A DNA stretch of 64,000 bases from the NCBI GenBank assembly GCA_003246265.1, contig QKAU01000056.1, positions 1 through 64,000 on the forward strand, given 5' to 3'. Position numbers and translations under genes: made by a program. Under the pieces are notes generated by a model. The model searched no databases, was not told where the DNA came from, and worked only from the letters and a program-made list of their open reading frames with translations. The DNA comes from Kiritimatiellales bacterium. GTDB lineage: Bacteria; Verrucomicrobiota; Kiritimatiellia; Kiritimatiellales; Pontiellaceae. Of the stretch, positions 25,629 to 33,871 are shown one piece after another. Every line of letters begins with the position of its first letter. Within the stretch, counting starts at the first letter, position 1.

Positions 25629-27443
25629 CTAGGCGTGGAATATTTCCGACCGGCGCCCGGCAATGGCGCTGGCCTGCTCGACCGCCTTCATGATGTGGAA
25701 CGACTTGTTCACCGTCCCGCCCCCATCCTTCACCAGCGCGTTGTAGACCGGCCGGAAGTGCTTCAGGGTCGAAAGGATCGGGTTGGGCGATGTCTGGCCC
25801 AGGCCGCACCGGCTGGAGAACTTGACGCTCTCGCCCAGGCGTCGGAGGTAGTCGAGGTCGCCCTTCGTCCCCTCGCCGTTGCGCACGCGCTCCAGCCGGC
25901 TCCGCAACAGCACGTTGCCGACCCGGCACGGCACGCAATAGCCGCAGCTCTCCTCGACGAAGAACTCCATGAAGGCCCCGGCCACCTCGAGGATGTCGCG
26001 CTGGCTGCTGAAGACCATGACGGAACCGCCGGTCGAAAGCTCCTCGTAGCTGATGCCCATGCCGAACTGCGCGGGCCCCACCATCTGGCCCGACGGGCCG
26101 CCCACGCAGACGCAGGCCACATCTTCGGCGCCCGCGCGCTTGAGCACCTCGCCCAGCGGCGTCCCGAAGGGCACTTCGTAGATGCCGGGCCGCTCGCAGT
26201 CGCCGCAGAGGCTCAACAGCTTGGTGCCGGCGCTGCGGGCCGTGCCGATGGAGGCGAACCAGCCCGGCCCCATGTCCATGATGCGCGCCGCGCAACAGTA
26301 GGTTTCGACGTTGTTCACCGCCGTCGGCGACACCATGTAGCCCTTGACCACCGGGAACGGGGTGCGGTCGGTTGGATCGCCGCGCGTCCCTTCGCAGGAG
26401 CTGATGAGCGAGGTCTCCTCGCCGCAGACGTACGCCCCCGCCCCCATCTGGATACGGATATCGAAGTTGAAGCCCTCCCGGCCGAGGATGGTGTTGCCCA
26501 GCAGCCTGGCTTCGCGCCGGCGGTTCAGCTTTTCCTCGAGGAAGCGGCGGAGATAGGCGTACTCGCCGCGCAGGTAGATGATCCCCGTTTCCGCGCCGAT
26601 GGCGTAGGCCGCCACCGTCATGCCTTCCAGCACCAGGTCGGCGCGCTCGGTCAGCAGCACGCGGTCCTTGAAGGTCCCGGGCTCGCCTTCGTCGGCGTTG
26701 CAGAGCACATATTTCTCCGTTCCGGGCGACTGGCGGGTCAACTCCCACTTCAGCCCCGTCAAGAACCCCGCCCCACCCCGTCCGCGCAGGCCGGAAATCT
26801 TGATATCCTCGATCACCTCGTCGGGTGTCTGGGTCAGCGCCTTGCGCAATCCGCCCTCCTTCCGGTAGTTGGCCAGGATGACCGGCCCGGCCTCGCGGAT
26901 GTTGCTGTTGACCATCGCCTGCACAAGCGGATCGGCGTTGTTGCCATCACCGAATTCGGTCACCAGCGCCTGCGGGTCGGGATTGCGGCGCAAGGCTTCC
27001 ACCAGGGCGGGCACCGCCTCCGGGGAGAGGTTGGTGACGACGGTGTCGTTGACCATCATGGCCGGCGCCTGGTCGCTCATGCCGATGCAGGGCGTCTTGT
27101 CGAGCGTGATTCCGCCGTCCGGCGTCGTCTCCCCGAATCCAATGCCGAGGGCCTTGCAGAGGGCGGCCCCCACCTCTCCCCCCCCCTTGAACCGGTCGAT
27201 GATGTCGTCGCAGAGGCGGAGGACCACCCGGCCCTGCTTCTTGTCGGTGAGAAAGGCGTAGAAGGAGACGACACTCTCCACCTCGACCCGGTGGGTGTTC
27301 GCCTCCCGCGCGATCAGTGCAAAGCTTTCGCGGGGCACATGGCCGAGCTGCTCCTGCACATCGCGGACCATGTCCATCAGCCGGGCGCGACTGTTGCCGT
27401 AGCGCTTGCAGACTTCCTTGATCGTCGATTCCATCGCACCCAT
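25629..27443 (-). CDS. hoxF: Hydrogenase diaphorase subunit, NuoE-NuoF fusion
   Basis: A 604-residue fusion. Residues about 1-150 are a NuoE-like thioredoxin-fold domain; about 170-604 are NuoF-like, with the NADH-binding GRGGAGFLTGLKW, the FMN-binding ADEGEPGTFKDR and GAGAYVCGEETSL, and the [4Fe-4S] cysteines ESCGYCVPC and RCGLGQ. It exchanges electrons with NAD+. In the NuoE-like domain only the first cysteine of each usual pair remains (CDDIID and CIGMSD), so that [2Fe-2S] cluster is probably absent; this may be normal in group 3d enzymes. The start at 27443 has AGGAGG five bases upstream. It is the first gene of the operon. Confidence 0.93.
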   Translation of the reverse strand: MGAMESTIKEVCKRYGNSRARLMDMVRDVQEQLGHVPRESFALIAREANTHRVEVESVVSFYAFLTDKKQGRVVLRLCDDIIDRFKGGGEVGAALCKALGIGFGETTPDGGITLDKTPCIGMSDQAPAMMVNDTVVTNLSPEAVPALVEALRRNPDPQALVTEFGDGNNADPLVQAMVNSNIREAGPVILANYRKEGGLRKALTQTPDEVIEDIKISGLRGRGGAGFLTGLKWELTRQSPGTEKYVLCNADEGEPGTFKDRVLLTERADLVLEGMTVAAYAIGAETGIIYLRGEYAYLRRFLEEKLNRRREARLLGNTILGREGFNFDIRIQMGAGAYVCGEETSLISSCEGTRGDPTDRTPFPVVKGYMVSPTAVNNVETYCCAARIMDMGPGWFASIGTARSAGTKLLSLCGDCERPGIYEVPFGTPLGEVLKRAGAEDVACVCVGGPSGQMVGPAQFGMGISYEELSTGGSVMVFSSQRDILEVAGAFMEFFVEESCGYCVPCRVGNVLLRSRLERVRNGEGTKGDLDYLRRLGESVKFSSRCGLGQTSPNPILSTLKHFRPVYNALVKDGGGTVNKSFHIMKAVEQASAIAGRRSEIFHA

Positions 27444-27500
27444 CGAAGCCTCCTTCCATCCCCCGCCGGCGTTGTGGAATACCGCGGGAAATACGGTATA

Positions 27501-27528
27501 AAAATATCGATTTAGGCCCGCATGGCAA
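27501..27528 (-). promoter_or_regulatory. Promoter of the hox operon (TTGCCA-N16-TATTTT)
   Basis: On the minus strand TTGCCA (27528-27523) and TATTTT (27506-27501) are 16 bp apart and would give a leader of about 50 bases before hoxF. No NarL- or FNR-type site is evident beside it. Confidence 0.5.
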
Positions 27529-27592
27529 GCAAACACCGTAGTCCTGTACGGATTTTTGCTCTTTATACAAGATCCCGGTTTGTTTTTGGATT

Positions 27593-27607
27593 GCACTGGG
27601 CCAGTGC
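27593..27607. repeat. Perfect 7-bp palindrome GCACTGG-G-CCAGTGC
   Basis: It lies 11 bases before the first possible start of the TlyA-type gene, in the hoxF-tlyA intergenic region. It could be an operator, or a hairpin over the ribosome-binding region, since no ribosome-binding site is seen there. Confidence 0.4.
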
Positions 27608-27618
27608 CTGCCGCGTTA

Positions 27619-28359
27619 ATGGCCGGCATGCCGAAACAACGACTCGACCAACTGCTGGTCGCCCAGGGACTGGCCGAAAGCCGCGAACAGGCGCAACGCC
27701 TGATCCGCGCCGGCTCCGTGCGCGTGGGGAGCCAGCCAGCCGGAAAACCGGGGCATCTCTATCCGGAGGATGCCCAGGTCGAGGTGATGGCGCCCGAGAA
27801 ATATGTCAGCCGCGGAGGCCTCAAGCTCGAAGGGGCGTGGAAGGCGTTCGGCTTCGACCTGGCCGGTGCGGTCTGCCTCGACATCGGTTCCTCCACCGGC
27901 GGCTTCACCGACTTCATGCTCCAGCACGGTGCCGCCAAGGTCTATGCGGTCGACTGCGGCACCAACCAGCTCCATTACCGGCTGCGCGAAGATCCCCGGG
28001 TGGTCGTCATGGAAAACACCAATGCGCGCCACCTGACGGACCACGATATTCCCGAAAAGGCCCGGTTCTGCAGCATCGACGTCTCCTTCATCTCGCTCAC
28101 CCTCGTCCTCCCGCCGCTGAAGCTGCTGATGGAACCCGGCGGGCAGATCGTCTCGCTGATCAAGCCGCAGTTCGAGGCGGGCAAGGAGCAGGTCGGCAAG
28201 GGTGGCGTCGTGCGCGATCCCGAAGTCCATCGGGAGGTGGTGGAGAAGGTCAGGCGGTTCGGCACCGAAGAACTCGGCTTCGAATGGCTCGGGCTCTGCA
28301 CCTCCCCCATCACCGGACCGGCCGGCAACATCGAATTCCTCGCCTATTGGAAAACCTAA
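27619..28359 (+). CDS. tlyA: TlyA-family rRNA (cytidine-2'-O)-methyltransferase
   Basis: A 246-residue protein. An S4 RNA-binding domain (about 4-63, QRLDQLLVAQGLAESREQAQ) is followed by an FtsJ-like SAM methyltransferase domain with motif I VCLDIGSSTGGFTDFML. TlyA methylates 16S and/or 23S rRNA; a hemolysin role claimed for some homologues is doubtful. Two ATGs are possible, 27619 (MAGMPKQ) and 27628 (MPKQRLD), neither with a clear ribosome-binding site. The S4 domain begins directly after the second, so 27628 is equally plausible. It is divergent from the hox operon and followed by an MFS gene after 24 bases. Confidence 0.88.
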   Translation: MAGMPKQRLDQLLVAQGLAESREQAQRLIRAGSVRVGSQPAGKPGHLYPEDAQVEVMAPEKYVSRGGLKLEGAWKAFGFDLAGAVCLDIGSSTGGFTDFMLQHGAAKVYAVDCGTNQLHYRLREDPRVVVMENTNARHLTDHDIPEKARFCSIDVSFISLTLVLPPLKLLMEPGGQIVSLIKPQFEAGKEQVGKGGVVRDPEVHREVVEKVRRFGTEELGFEWLGLCTSPITGPAGNIEFLAYWKT

Positions 28360-28383
28360 ACCCCGCCTGCAAGTACCCGACCC

Positions 28384-29847
28384 ATGCCCACCGAACTCTC
28401 CCGTAAAACCATCGAAACCTCGTTGCGCAACAGCACGCTTGCCGGCGTCGTCGGCATCTTCTTCTTCATGACCATCCAGAACGGCCCCTTGCCGCTGATG
28501 CTCGAAAAGCTGGGTGCCGGCGGCGTGGCGATCGGATTGACGGTCACCCTCTTCCAGCTCGGGATGCTGGCGCAGGTGCCCGCCACCTTCTTCACGGAGC
28601 GGCTTCGCAGCCGGAAACCGTACTGGGCCCTTTCCACCATCCTCGCCCGCCTGCTCATCGCCCTTCCGGGGCTCTATCTGCTGCTCTGCCCCGGCCGCCT
28701 GGACGCCGCGACCGCCCTGACCTTGTCGGCCATCGGCGTGTTCAGCTTCGTGGCGCAGAGTAGCAGCCCCGTCTGGTTCGGCTGGATGGCGGACCTCATC
28801 CCCGACGACCTGCGCGACACCTTCTGGGCCCGGCGGCAGGGATGGGTCATGGCCGCCAGCGTGGCCAGTGTCGCGTTCACAGGCTGGTTCCTCGACCGGT
28901 TCCCGGAAACCTCCTTCGCCGGCTTCGGATGGCTGCTGCTGCTGGCATCGGCGATGGGCGTGGCGGACATCGCCATCCACTGGTTCGTCGCCGAGCCCCC
29001 CATTCCGCCGCCCTCCCGAGGGCTTTCAACGGCGGAACGGCTCGCGCGCCCCCTGCGGAATCCCGACTTCCTCTTTTTCACGCTGGCCATGTGCGCATGG
29101 TATTTCGGCCTGGGCTTCTTCGGCCCGTTCCTCAACGTCTACCTCAAGGGCACCTTCGGCACGAGCTACACCCACCTGGCCGCCATCCAGCTCTCCGGCA
29201 TGCTCAGCAGCGTCGTGGCCAGCTTCGTGGGCGGCCACCTGATCCGGACCACGGGGCTGCGCACCTACGGCCTGGCCATGGTCCTGGCCGCGCCGCTCTT
29301 TTCGACGGCATGGTTCTTCCTCGATGGCCAGGCCACCCTGCAGCTCCCGCTGGCCGGATCCGTCCCGCAGCCCGTGGCGGTGCTCTTCGCCACCTCCCTG
29401 GTGGCGGGCGGCATCTACGCCGCGGTCGGCATGCTCCAGCTCAACCTGCTCTCCGCCCTGGCCCCCCTTGAAGGGCGTACCATGGCGATGGCGGTGCACT
29501 GGTCGATGGTCGGCCTCTTCTCCGCGCTCGGGCCCCTGGCCGGCGGAGGGGTGAAGGACGCCCTTGCGCGGCACCCGATCGGATTGCACCTTTTTGCGGG
29601 AACGCACTTCTCCTATTTCCACGCCATCCTGCTCCTGCATGCGCTGGTGGTGTGGGGCGTCGTCTTTCCGCTGCTCTGCCGGATCCGCAAGCAGGAGGGC
29701 GAGTGGCCGCTGGAACGGGCCGTGGCGCACATCTTCGTCCTTTCGCCGCTGCGTACTGTGCGCGACCTGTATGGGTTCAACCTCGCCGTGGGCGGCCGGA
29801 TGGCCGGCCGCATCGCCGACCGGTTCAGGAGCGACGGCCAGGGCTAG
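28384..29847 (+). CDS. Major facilitator superfamily transporter
   Basis: A 487-residue polytopic inner-membrane protein with about 12 hydrophobic helices. A hydrophilic central loop at about 200-222 (PPIPPPSRGLSTAERL) separates two halves, and FWARRQGWVM resembles the cytoplasmic loop 2-3 motif of the superfamily. I cannot assign a substrate: no family-specific signature is obvious and the neighbours are unrelated. It is probably in one transcript with tlyA. Confidence 0.78.
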   Translation: MPTELSRKTIETSLRNSTLAGVVGIFFFMTIQNGPLPLMLEKLGAGGVAIGLTVTLFQLGMLAQVPATFFTERLRSRKPYWALSTILARLLIALPGLYLLLCPGRLDAATALTLSAIGVFSFVAQSSSPVWFGWMADLIPDDLRDTFWARRQGWVMAASVASVAFTGWFLDRFPETSFAGFGWLLLLASAMGVADIAIHWFVAEPPIPPPSRGLSTAERLARPLRNPDFLFFTLAMCAWYFGLGFFGPFLNVYLKGTFGTSYTHLAAIQLSGMLSSVVASFVGGHLIRTTGLRTYGLAMVLAAPLFSTAWFFLDGQATLQLPLAGSVPQPVAVLFATSLVAGGIYAAVGMLQLNLLSALAPLEGRTMAMAVHWSMVGLFSALGPLAGGGVKDALARHPIGLHLFAGTHFSYFHAILLLHALVVWGVVFPLLCRIRKQEGEWPLERAVAHIFVLSPLRTVRDLYGFNLAVGGRMAGRIADRFRSDGQG

Positions 29848-29856
29848 CGCGTGCGG

Positions 29857-30273
29857 TCAGCCCACCGGAACCGCGTCCTCGTCCGGCGATTGCTCCCCGG
29901 CGGCGGATTCTGACCTTTCCGGCGCAGCCTGGACGGGCACGATGGTCTCCAGCAGGATGTTGGTGGCGGGCGCGGCGGGGTCGATCTCCACCGAAAGCAG
30001 GGAGGGGTCGATGCCTGCGACCACCGCTGCGCCCGATGCCTCCGCCCCGGGCGCCGGCGGCGCCGGGGCCGTCCGCCACGTCTGCACGTCCGGGTGCTCC
30101 CCGACCAGCTTGAGGAACGGCCCGTAGGCCCAGGGCGCGATCCGCGCCACCGTCGAAGAGCGGATTTCCAGCAGGCCGCCCATCACCGCCGCCTCGAAGG
30201 CGAAGACCAGCGCGAGCACCGCGATGGCCGCGTACGACACCGGCACGATTCTCCTGGACTCCTTTTCGCGCAT
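29857..30273 (-). CDS. Small single-span membrane protein, function unknown
   Basis: A 138-residue protein with one transmembrane helix (about 12-33, AAIAVLALVFAFEAAVMGG) after a short charged N-terminus, and a proline/alanine-rich extracytoplasmic tail. I start at the ATG 30273; an in-frame GTG at 30309 follows a better purine-rich site and could be the real start, adding 12 residues. It resembles no family I know. It is convergent with the MFS gene and divergent from glycyl-tRNA synthetase. Confidence 0.5.
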   Translation of the reverse strand: MREKESRRIVPVSYAAIAVLALVFAFEAAVMGGLLEIRSSTVARIAPWAYGPFLKLVGEHPDVQTWRTAPAPPAPGAEASGAAVVAGIDPSLLSVEIDPAAPATNILLETIVPVQAAPERSESAAGEQSPDEDAVPVG

Positions 30274-30371
30274 GGCAATGGGGTAGTCGAGTTTGCCCCC
30301 TTTGTACACGCTTTTCTTCCGGTTGTTCGTCTTGACCCCCCACCCCCCCCTTGGGCATGCTCTGCCGCCTT

Positions 30372-31910
30372 ATGAAAGCAAACGACTACCACGTGACCAT
30401 GGATGCCCTTGTCAGCCTCTGCAAGCGGCGCGGCTTCATTTTCCAAACCTCCGAGATCTACGGAGGCATCAACGGCTTCTGGGACTACGGCCCCCTCGGC
30501 GTCGAACTCAAGCGCAACATCAAGGCGTGCTGGTGGAAGTCGATGACGCAGCTGCGCGAGGATATCGTCGGCCTCGACAGCTCGATCATCATGCACCCGC
30601 GCGTATGGGAAGCCTCCGGCCACGTCGGCAACTTCAAGGATCCGATGCTCGACTGCCGCGAAACCAAGGGGCGCTACCGCGCCGACCAGATCCAGGTCCT
30701 CCGGCACAGGACCGACGACGACGCCCCCATGTTCGCCTTCCACGAAGGCGCGCCCGCCCCGGCCGAAAAGAAGGTCCAGAAGATCGCCAAGGGCAACCCC
30801 GCCGACTACGAGACGGTCGCCCTCCTCGACATCCCGCTCGACCAGTATCCCCGGCTCGTCGGCCCCGACACCAGCGAACCCGGCACGCTCACCGAACCGC
30901 GCGCCTTCAACCTGATGTTCAAGACCTACGTCGGTCCCGTGGAGGAAAGCTCCAACATCGCCTATCTCCGCCCCGAGACGGCCCAGGGCATCTTCGCCCA
31001 GTTCGGCAACGTCTGCTCCACCGTCCGCAACAAGGTCCCCTTCGGCATCGCCCAGATCGGCAAGGCATTCCGCAACGAGATCAATCCGCGCAACTACACC
31101 TTCCGCTCCCGCGAGTTCGAACAGATGGAGCTCGAATACTTCATCAAGCCCGGCACCGACGCCGACCAGCACGAATACTGGGTTGCCGAGCGCCTCAAGT
31201 GGTACGCAAAGGTCGGCCTGCCCGAAGGCCGCATGCACCGCGACATCCACGGCGAGGAGGAGCTGGCCCACTATGCCAGCGCCTGCACCGACATCCTCTA
31301 CGACTTCCCCTTCGGCACCCAGGAGCTCGAGGGCATCGCCGCGCGCGGCGCGTTCGACCTCACCCAGCATCAGGAGTGCAGCGGCAAGTCGATGGAGTAC
31401 TTCGACGAGGAGACCAAGGAAAAGTACATCCCGCACGTAGTCGAGCCCTCCGCCGGCGTCGACCGCATCGCCCTCGCGCTGCTCTGCGAAGCCTACCGCG
31501 AGGAGTGGATCCCCAAGGGCGGCGGCGACGTCCTCACCGCCGACCCCGGAGCCAGGCAGGCGCCGGAAGGCTACGAGGCCCGCACCGTCATGCGCTTCGC
31601 CCCCTGCATCGCCCCCTACAAGGTCGCCGTGCTTCCGCTGGTGAAGAACAACGAGGCCCTCGTCGCCAAGGCCCGCGAACTTTTCGGACAGCTCACCCGC
31701 CGCTGGAAGTGCTTCTACGACCAGACCGCCGCCATCGGCCGCCGCTACCGCCGCCAGGACGAAATCGGCACGCCGCTCTGCGTCACCGTCGACTTCGAAA
31801 CGATCGAGAAGGACAACTGCGTTACCGTCCGCGACCGCGACAGCATGGAACAGGTCCGCCTGCCCATCGACGAACTGGAAGCCTACATCTCCAACATCGT
31901 CGATTTCTAG
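30372..31910 (+). CDS. glyS: Glycine-tRNA ligase (dimeric, single-chain type)
   Basis: A 512-residue class II aminoacyl-tRNA synthetase that charges tRNA-Gly. The N-terminus has the family hallmark KRRGFIFQTSEIYGG and FWDYGPLGVELKRNI; class II motif 2 is FRNEINPRNYTFRSREFEQ and motif 3 is AGVDRIALALL. The anticodon-binding domain fills about 400-512 (APYKVAVLPLVKNNEAL). This is the alpha2 type found in eukaryotes, archaea and some bacteria, not the alpha2beta2 type of E. coli. The start at 30372 is favoured; ATG 30399 is also possible. A run of eight Cs lies in the leader (30343-30350). Confidence 0.93.
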   Translation: MKANDYHVTMDALVSLCKRRGFIFQTSEIYGGINGFWDYGPLGVELKRNIKACWWKSMTQLREDIVGLDSSIIMHPRVWEASGHVGNFKDPMLDCRETKGRYRADQIQVLRHRTDDDAPMFAFHEGAPAPAEKKVQKIAKGNPADYETVALLDIPLDQYPRLVGPDTSEPGTLTEPRAFNLMFKTYVGPVEESSNIAYLRPETAQGIFAQFGNVCSTVRNKVPFGIAQIGKAFRNEINPRNYTFRSREFEQMELEYFIKPGTDADQHEYWVAERLKWYAKVGLPEGRMHRDIHGEEELAHYASACTDILYDFPFGTQELEGIAARGAFDLTQHQECSGKSMEYFDEETKEKYIPHVVEPSAGVDRIALALLCEAYREEWIPKGGGDVLTADPGARQAPEGYEARTVMRFAPCIAPYKVAVLPLVKNNEALVAKARELFGQLTRRWKCFYDQTAAIGRRYRRQDEIGTPLCVTVDFETIEKDNCVTVRDRDSMEQVRLPIDELEAYISNIVDF

Positions 31911-31935
31911 GCGCCGCCCTGACTGTGCGAACGGG

Positions 31936-32529
31936 TTAACGGAGATGGGCTAGCTCGCCCACCGTCAATCCGCCCCACCCCGGCTGTTGCAGCAGCCGCT
32001 CCAGCAATGCGGCGCAGGCCACCGCATCGTACAGCGCGTCGTGCGCCGCGCGGCCCGGGCAGAGCGCCTCGATGCGCGGCGCCAGGCCGAGCGTCGCAAC
32101 GAGGTCTTCCAAGGCATAGGAACCGCACCCCGGCCAGGCCCTGCGTGCTAGCTTCAGCGTGTCGATCCACGGTCCGCAGCGGTGCATCGGCGCCATCGCG
32201 CGCAGGAATCCCTTCTCGGTCGATGCGTTGTGGGCCGCCAGCGGCAGGCCCAACCGCTCCCGGATCCGCGGCCAGAGCTCCAGCGGCGTCGGCGCCTGCG
32301 CAATCCGGTCGCGCAGCAGCGCATGGCGCCCGGGGGCATGGGGATTGAACGGTCGGTTGATGTCGACGCGCAGCAGGCTCTCGAACAGCGATCCCGCATC
32401 GACCCACCCACCCTTGAGCGCAACCATGCCTAGTTGCCACGGTTCGTTGGAAAAACCGCGCACAGCACCCGTTCCCTCGTAGTCCAGCACCGTGATCGTC
32501 GCATCAAAAATGGCCATGTCCGGAAACAT
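31936..32529 (-). CDS. DEDDh-type 3'-5' exonuclease (DnaQ/RNase T-like)
   Basis: A 197-residue nuclease domain. The metal-binding acids are visible: Asp-x-Glu in VLDYEGTG, a second Asp in WIDTLKLARR, and His plus Asp in AAHDALYDAVA, the Exo III motif of the DEDDh class. LPLAAHNASTEKGFL provides the Exo II region. It may be a stand-alone proofreading or RNA-trimming exonuclease. Two Mets (32529, 32517) can start it. It lies 35 bases downstream of the pyruvate dehydrogenase E2 gene on the same strand and may share its transcript, although the roles are unrelated. Confidence 0.78.
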   Translation of the reverse strand: MFPDMAIFDATITVLDYEGTGAVRGFSNEPWQLGMVALKGGWVDAGSLFESLLRVDINRPFNPHAPGRHALLRDRIAQAPTPLELWPRIRERLGLPLAAHNASTEKGFLRAMAPMHRCGPWIDTLKLARRAWPGCGSYALEDLVATLGLAPRIEALCPGRAAHDALYDAVACAALLERLLQQPGWGGLTVGELAHLR

Positions 32530-32564
32530 GGCCACGATCTTCCACAGCGAAGGTTGGATTGCAA

Positions 32565-33869
32565 TCAGCCTTCGAGCGAAATGAGCATCGGCTCCTCGAT
32601 CGCCTCGACGATCCAGCGCAGGAAGCGCGCGCCGTCGGCGCCGTCGATGATGCGGTGGTCGTAGGAGAGCGACAGCGGCATCCGCAGGCGCGGGGCGCAG
32701 AGCTCGTTCTTGCCGATGCACGGATCCATGATCGCCTTGCCGACGCCGAGGATCGCCACTTCCGGCGCATTGACGATCGGCGTGAAGAAGGAGCCGCCGA
32801 TGCCGCCAAGGTTGGTGATCGTGAAGGTGCCGCCCTGCAGGTCGGAGAGCTGGATCTTGCCTTCGCGCGCCTTCTTGGCGATTTCGCCGAGGTCGACGGC
32901 GATGTCGACCATGTTCTTCTTGTCGGCGTCGCGGATGACCGGAACCATCAGGCCCTTCTCGGTGTCCACGGCGATGCCGATGTTGTAGTACTGCTTGTAG
33001 ATGATTTCGGCCTTGGCCGGATCGATGCTGCAGTTGAACTTTGGGAACACCTTGAGCGCCGAAGCCACCACCTTCGCGAGGATCGCGGTAACCGTCAGCT
33101 TGGTGCCGACCGCCTCGGCTCGGGGGGCGAAGCGCTTGCGCAGCTGCTCGAGCTTGGTGATGTCGGCCATGTCGTGCTGGGTGACGTGCGGGATGGTGGC
33201 CCAGCAGTGCGCCATGTGCTCCATGGTCGCCTTGCGGATGGAGCTCATCTTCTCGACACGCACGGCGCCTTGCGCACTGGACGGACGGAGGGCCCCTCCG
33301 CCACTGGAAAGGCCGGCCTTCGCAAAGTTCTTCACATCCTCCATGCTGATGCGCCCCCCGGGCGTGGAGGATTCTACCGCATGGATATCGACGCCGAGTT
33401 CGCGCGCCAGACGGCGTACGTTCGGGGCGGCATTGACCGCCTTTTCCACCGAAACAGGGGCCGGTGCGGGGGCTGCCGGTTTGGGAGCGGGGGCTGCTTT
33501 CGGGGCTTCCGCCTTGGGCGCTTCGGCCTTCGGAGCCGGGGCAGCCTCGGCCTTGGGTTCGGGCTTGGATTCCGCCTTGGGCGCCGCAGCCGGTTCGGCC
33601 TTGGCTGGGGCCTTCGGGGCCGGTGCGGCACCGCCCTGCTCGATGGTGAAGGCAAGCTGGCCCACCTCGACGCTGTCGCCCTGCTTGACGTGCACGGCGG
33701 CGATGGTTCCGGAGACGGGCGAAGGGATCTCCATGCTGGCCTTGCCGGCTTCGATTTCGAGCAGGGACTGCCCTTCCGACACGCTGTCACCGACCTCCAC
33801 CAGGACGTTGACGACGTCGCCGGATTCGATGTTCTCGCCCAATTCGGGCAGTTTGAATTCAAGTGCCAT
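32565..33869 (-). CDS. aceF: Pyruvate dehydrogenase E2, dihydrolipoyl acetyltransferase
   Basis: A 434-residue E2 core protein. One lipoyl domain (1-78) carries Lys43 in EAGKASME. A long Ala-Pro-Lys linker (about 80-140) follows, then an E1/E3-binding domain (about 145-182, NVRRLARELGVDI) and the catalytic acyltransferase domain (about 205-434) with SYDHRIIDGADG (His405). It transfers acetyl groups from E1 to CoA. The lipoylated sequence reads EAGK rather than the common ETDK. The gene is 2 bases after aceE; an E3 (lpd) gene is not in the window. Confidence 0.95.
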   Translation of the reverse strand: MALEFKLPELGENIESGDVVNVLVEVGDSVSEGQSLLEIEAGKASMEIPSPVSGTIAAVHVKQGDSVEVGQLAFTIEQGGAAPAPKAPAKAEPAAAPKAESKPEPKAEAAPAPKAEAPKAEAPKAAPAPKPAAPAPAPVSVEKAVNAAPNVRRLARELGVDIHAVESSTPGGRISMEDVKNFAKAGLSSGGGALRPSSAQGAVRVEKMSSIRKATMEHMAHCWATIPHVTQHDMADITKLEQLRKRFAPRAEAVGTKLTVTAILAKVVASALKVFPKFNCSIDPAKAEIIYKQYYNIGIAVDTEKGLMVPVIRDADKKNMVDIAVDLGEIAKKAREGKIQLSDLQGGTFTITNLGGIGGSFFTPIVNAPEVAILGVGKAIMDPCIGKNELCAPRLRMPLSLSYDHRIIDGADGARFLRWIVEAIEEPMLISLEG

Positions 33870-33871
33870 GG

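Noticed and set aside
24903-27515. An 870-codon plus-strand open frame opposite hoxU and hoxF
   Set aside because: Antisense shadow rich in His, Ala and Arg, without motifs.
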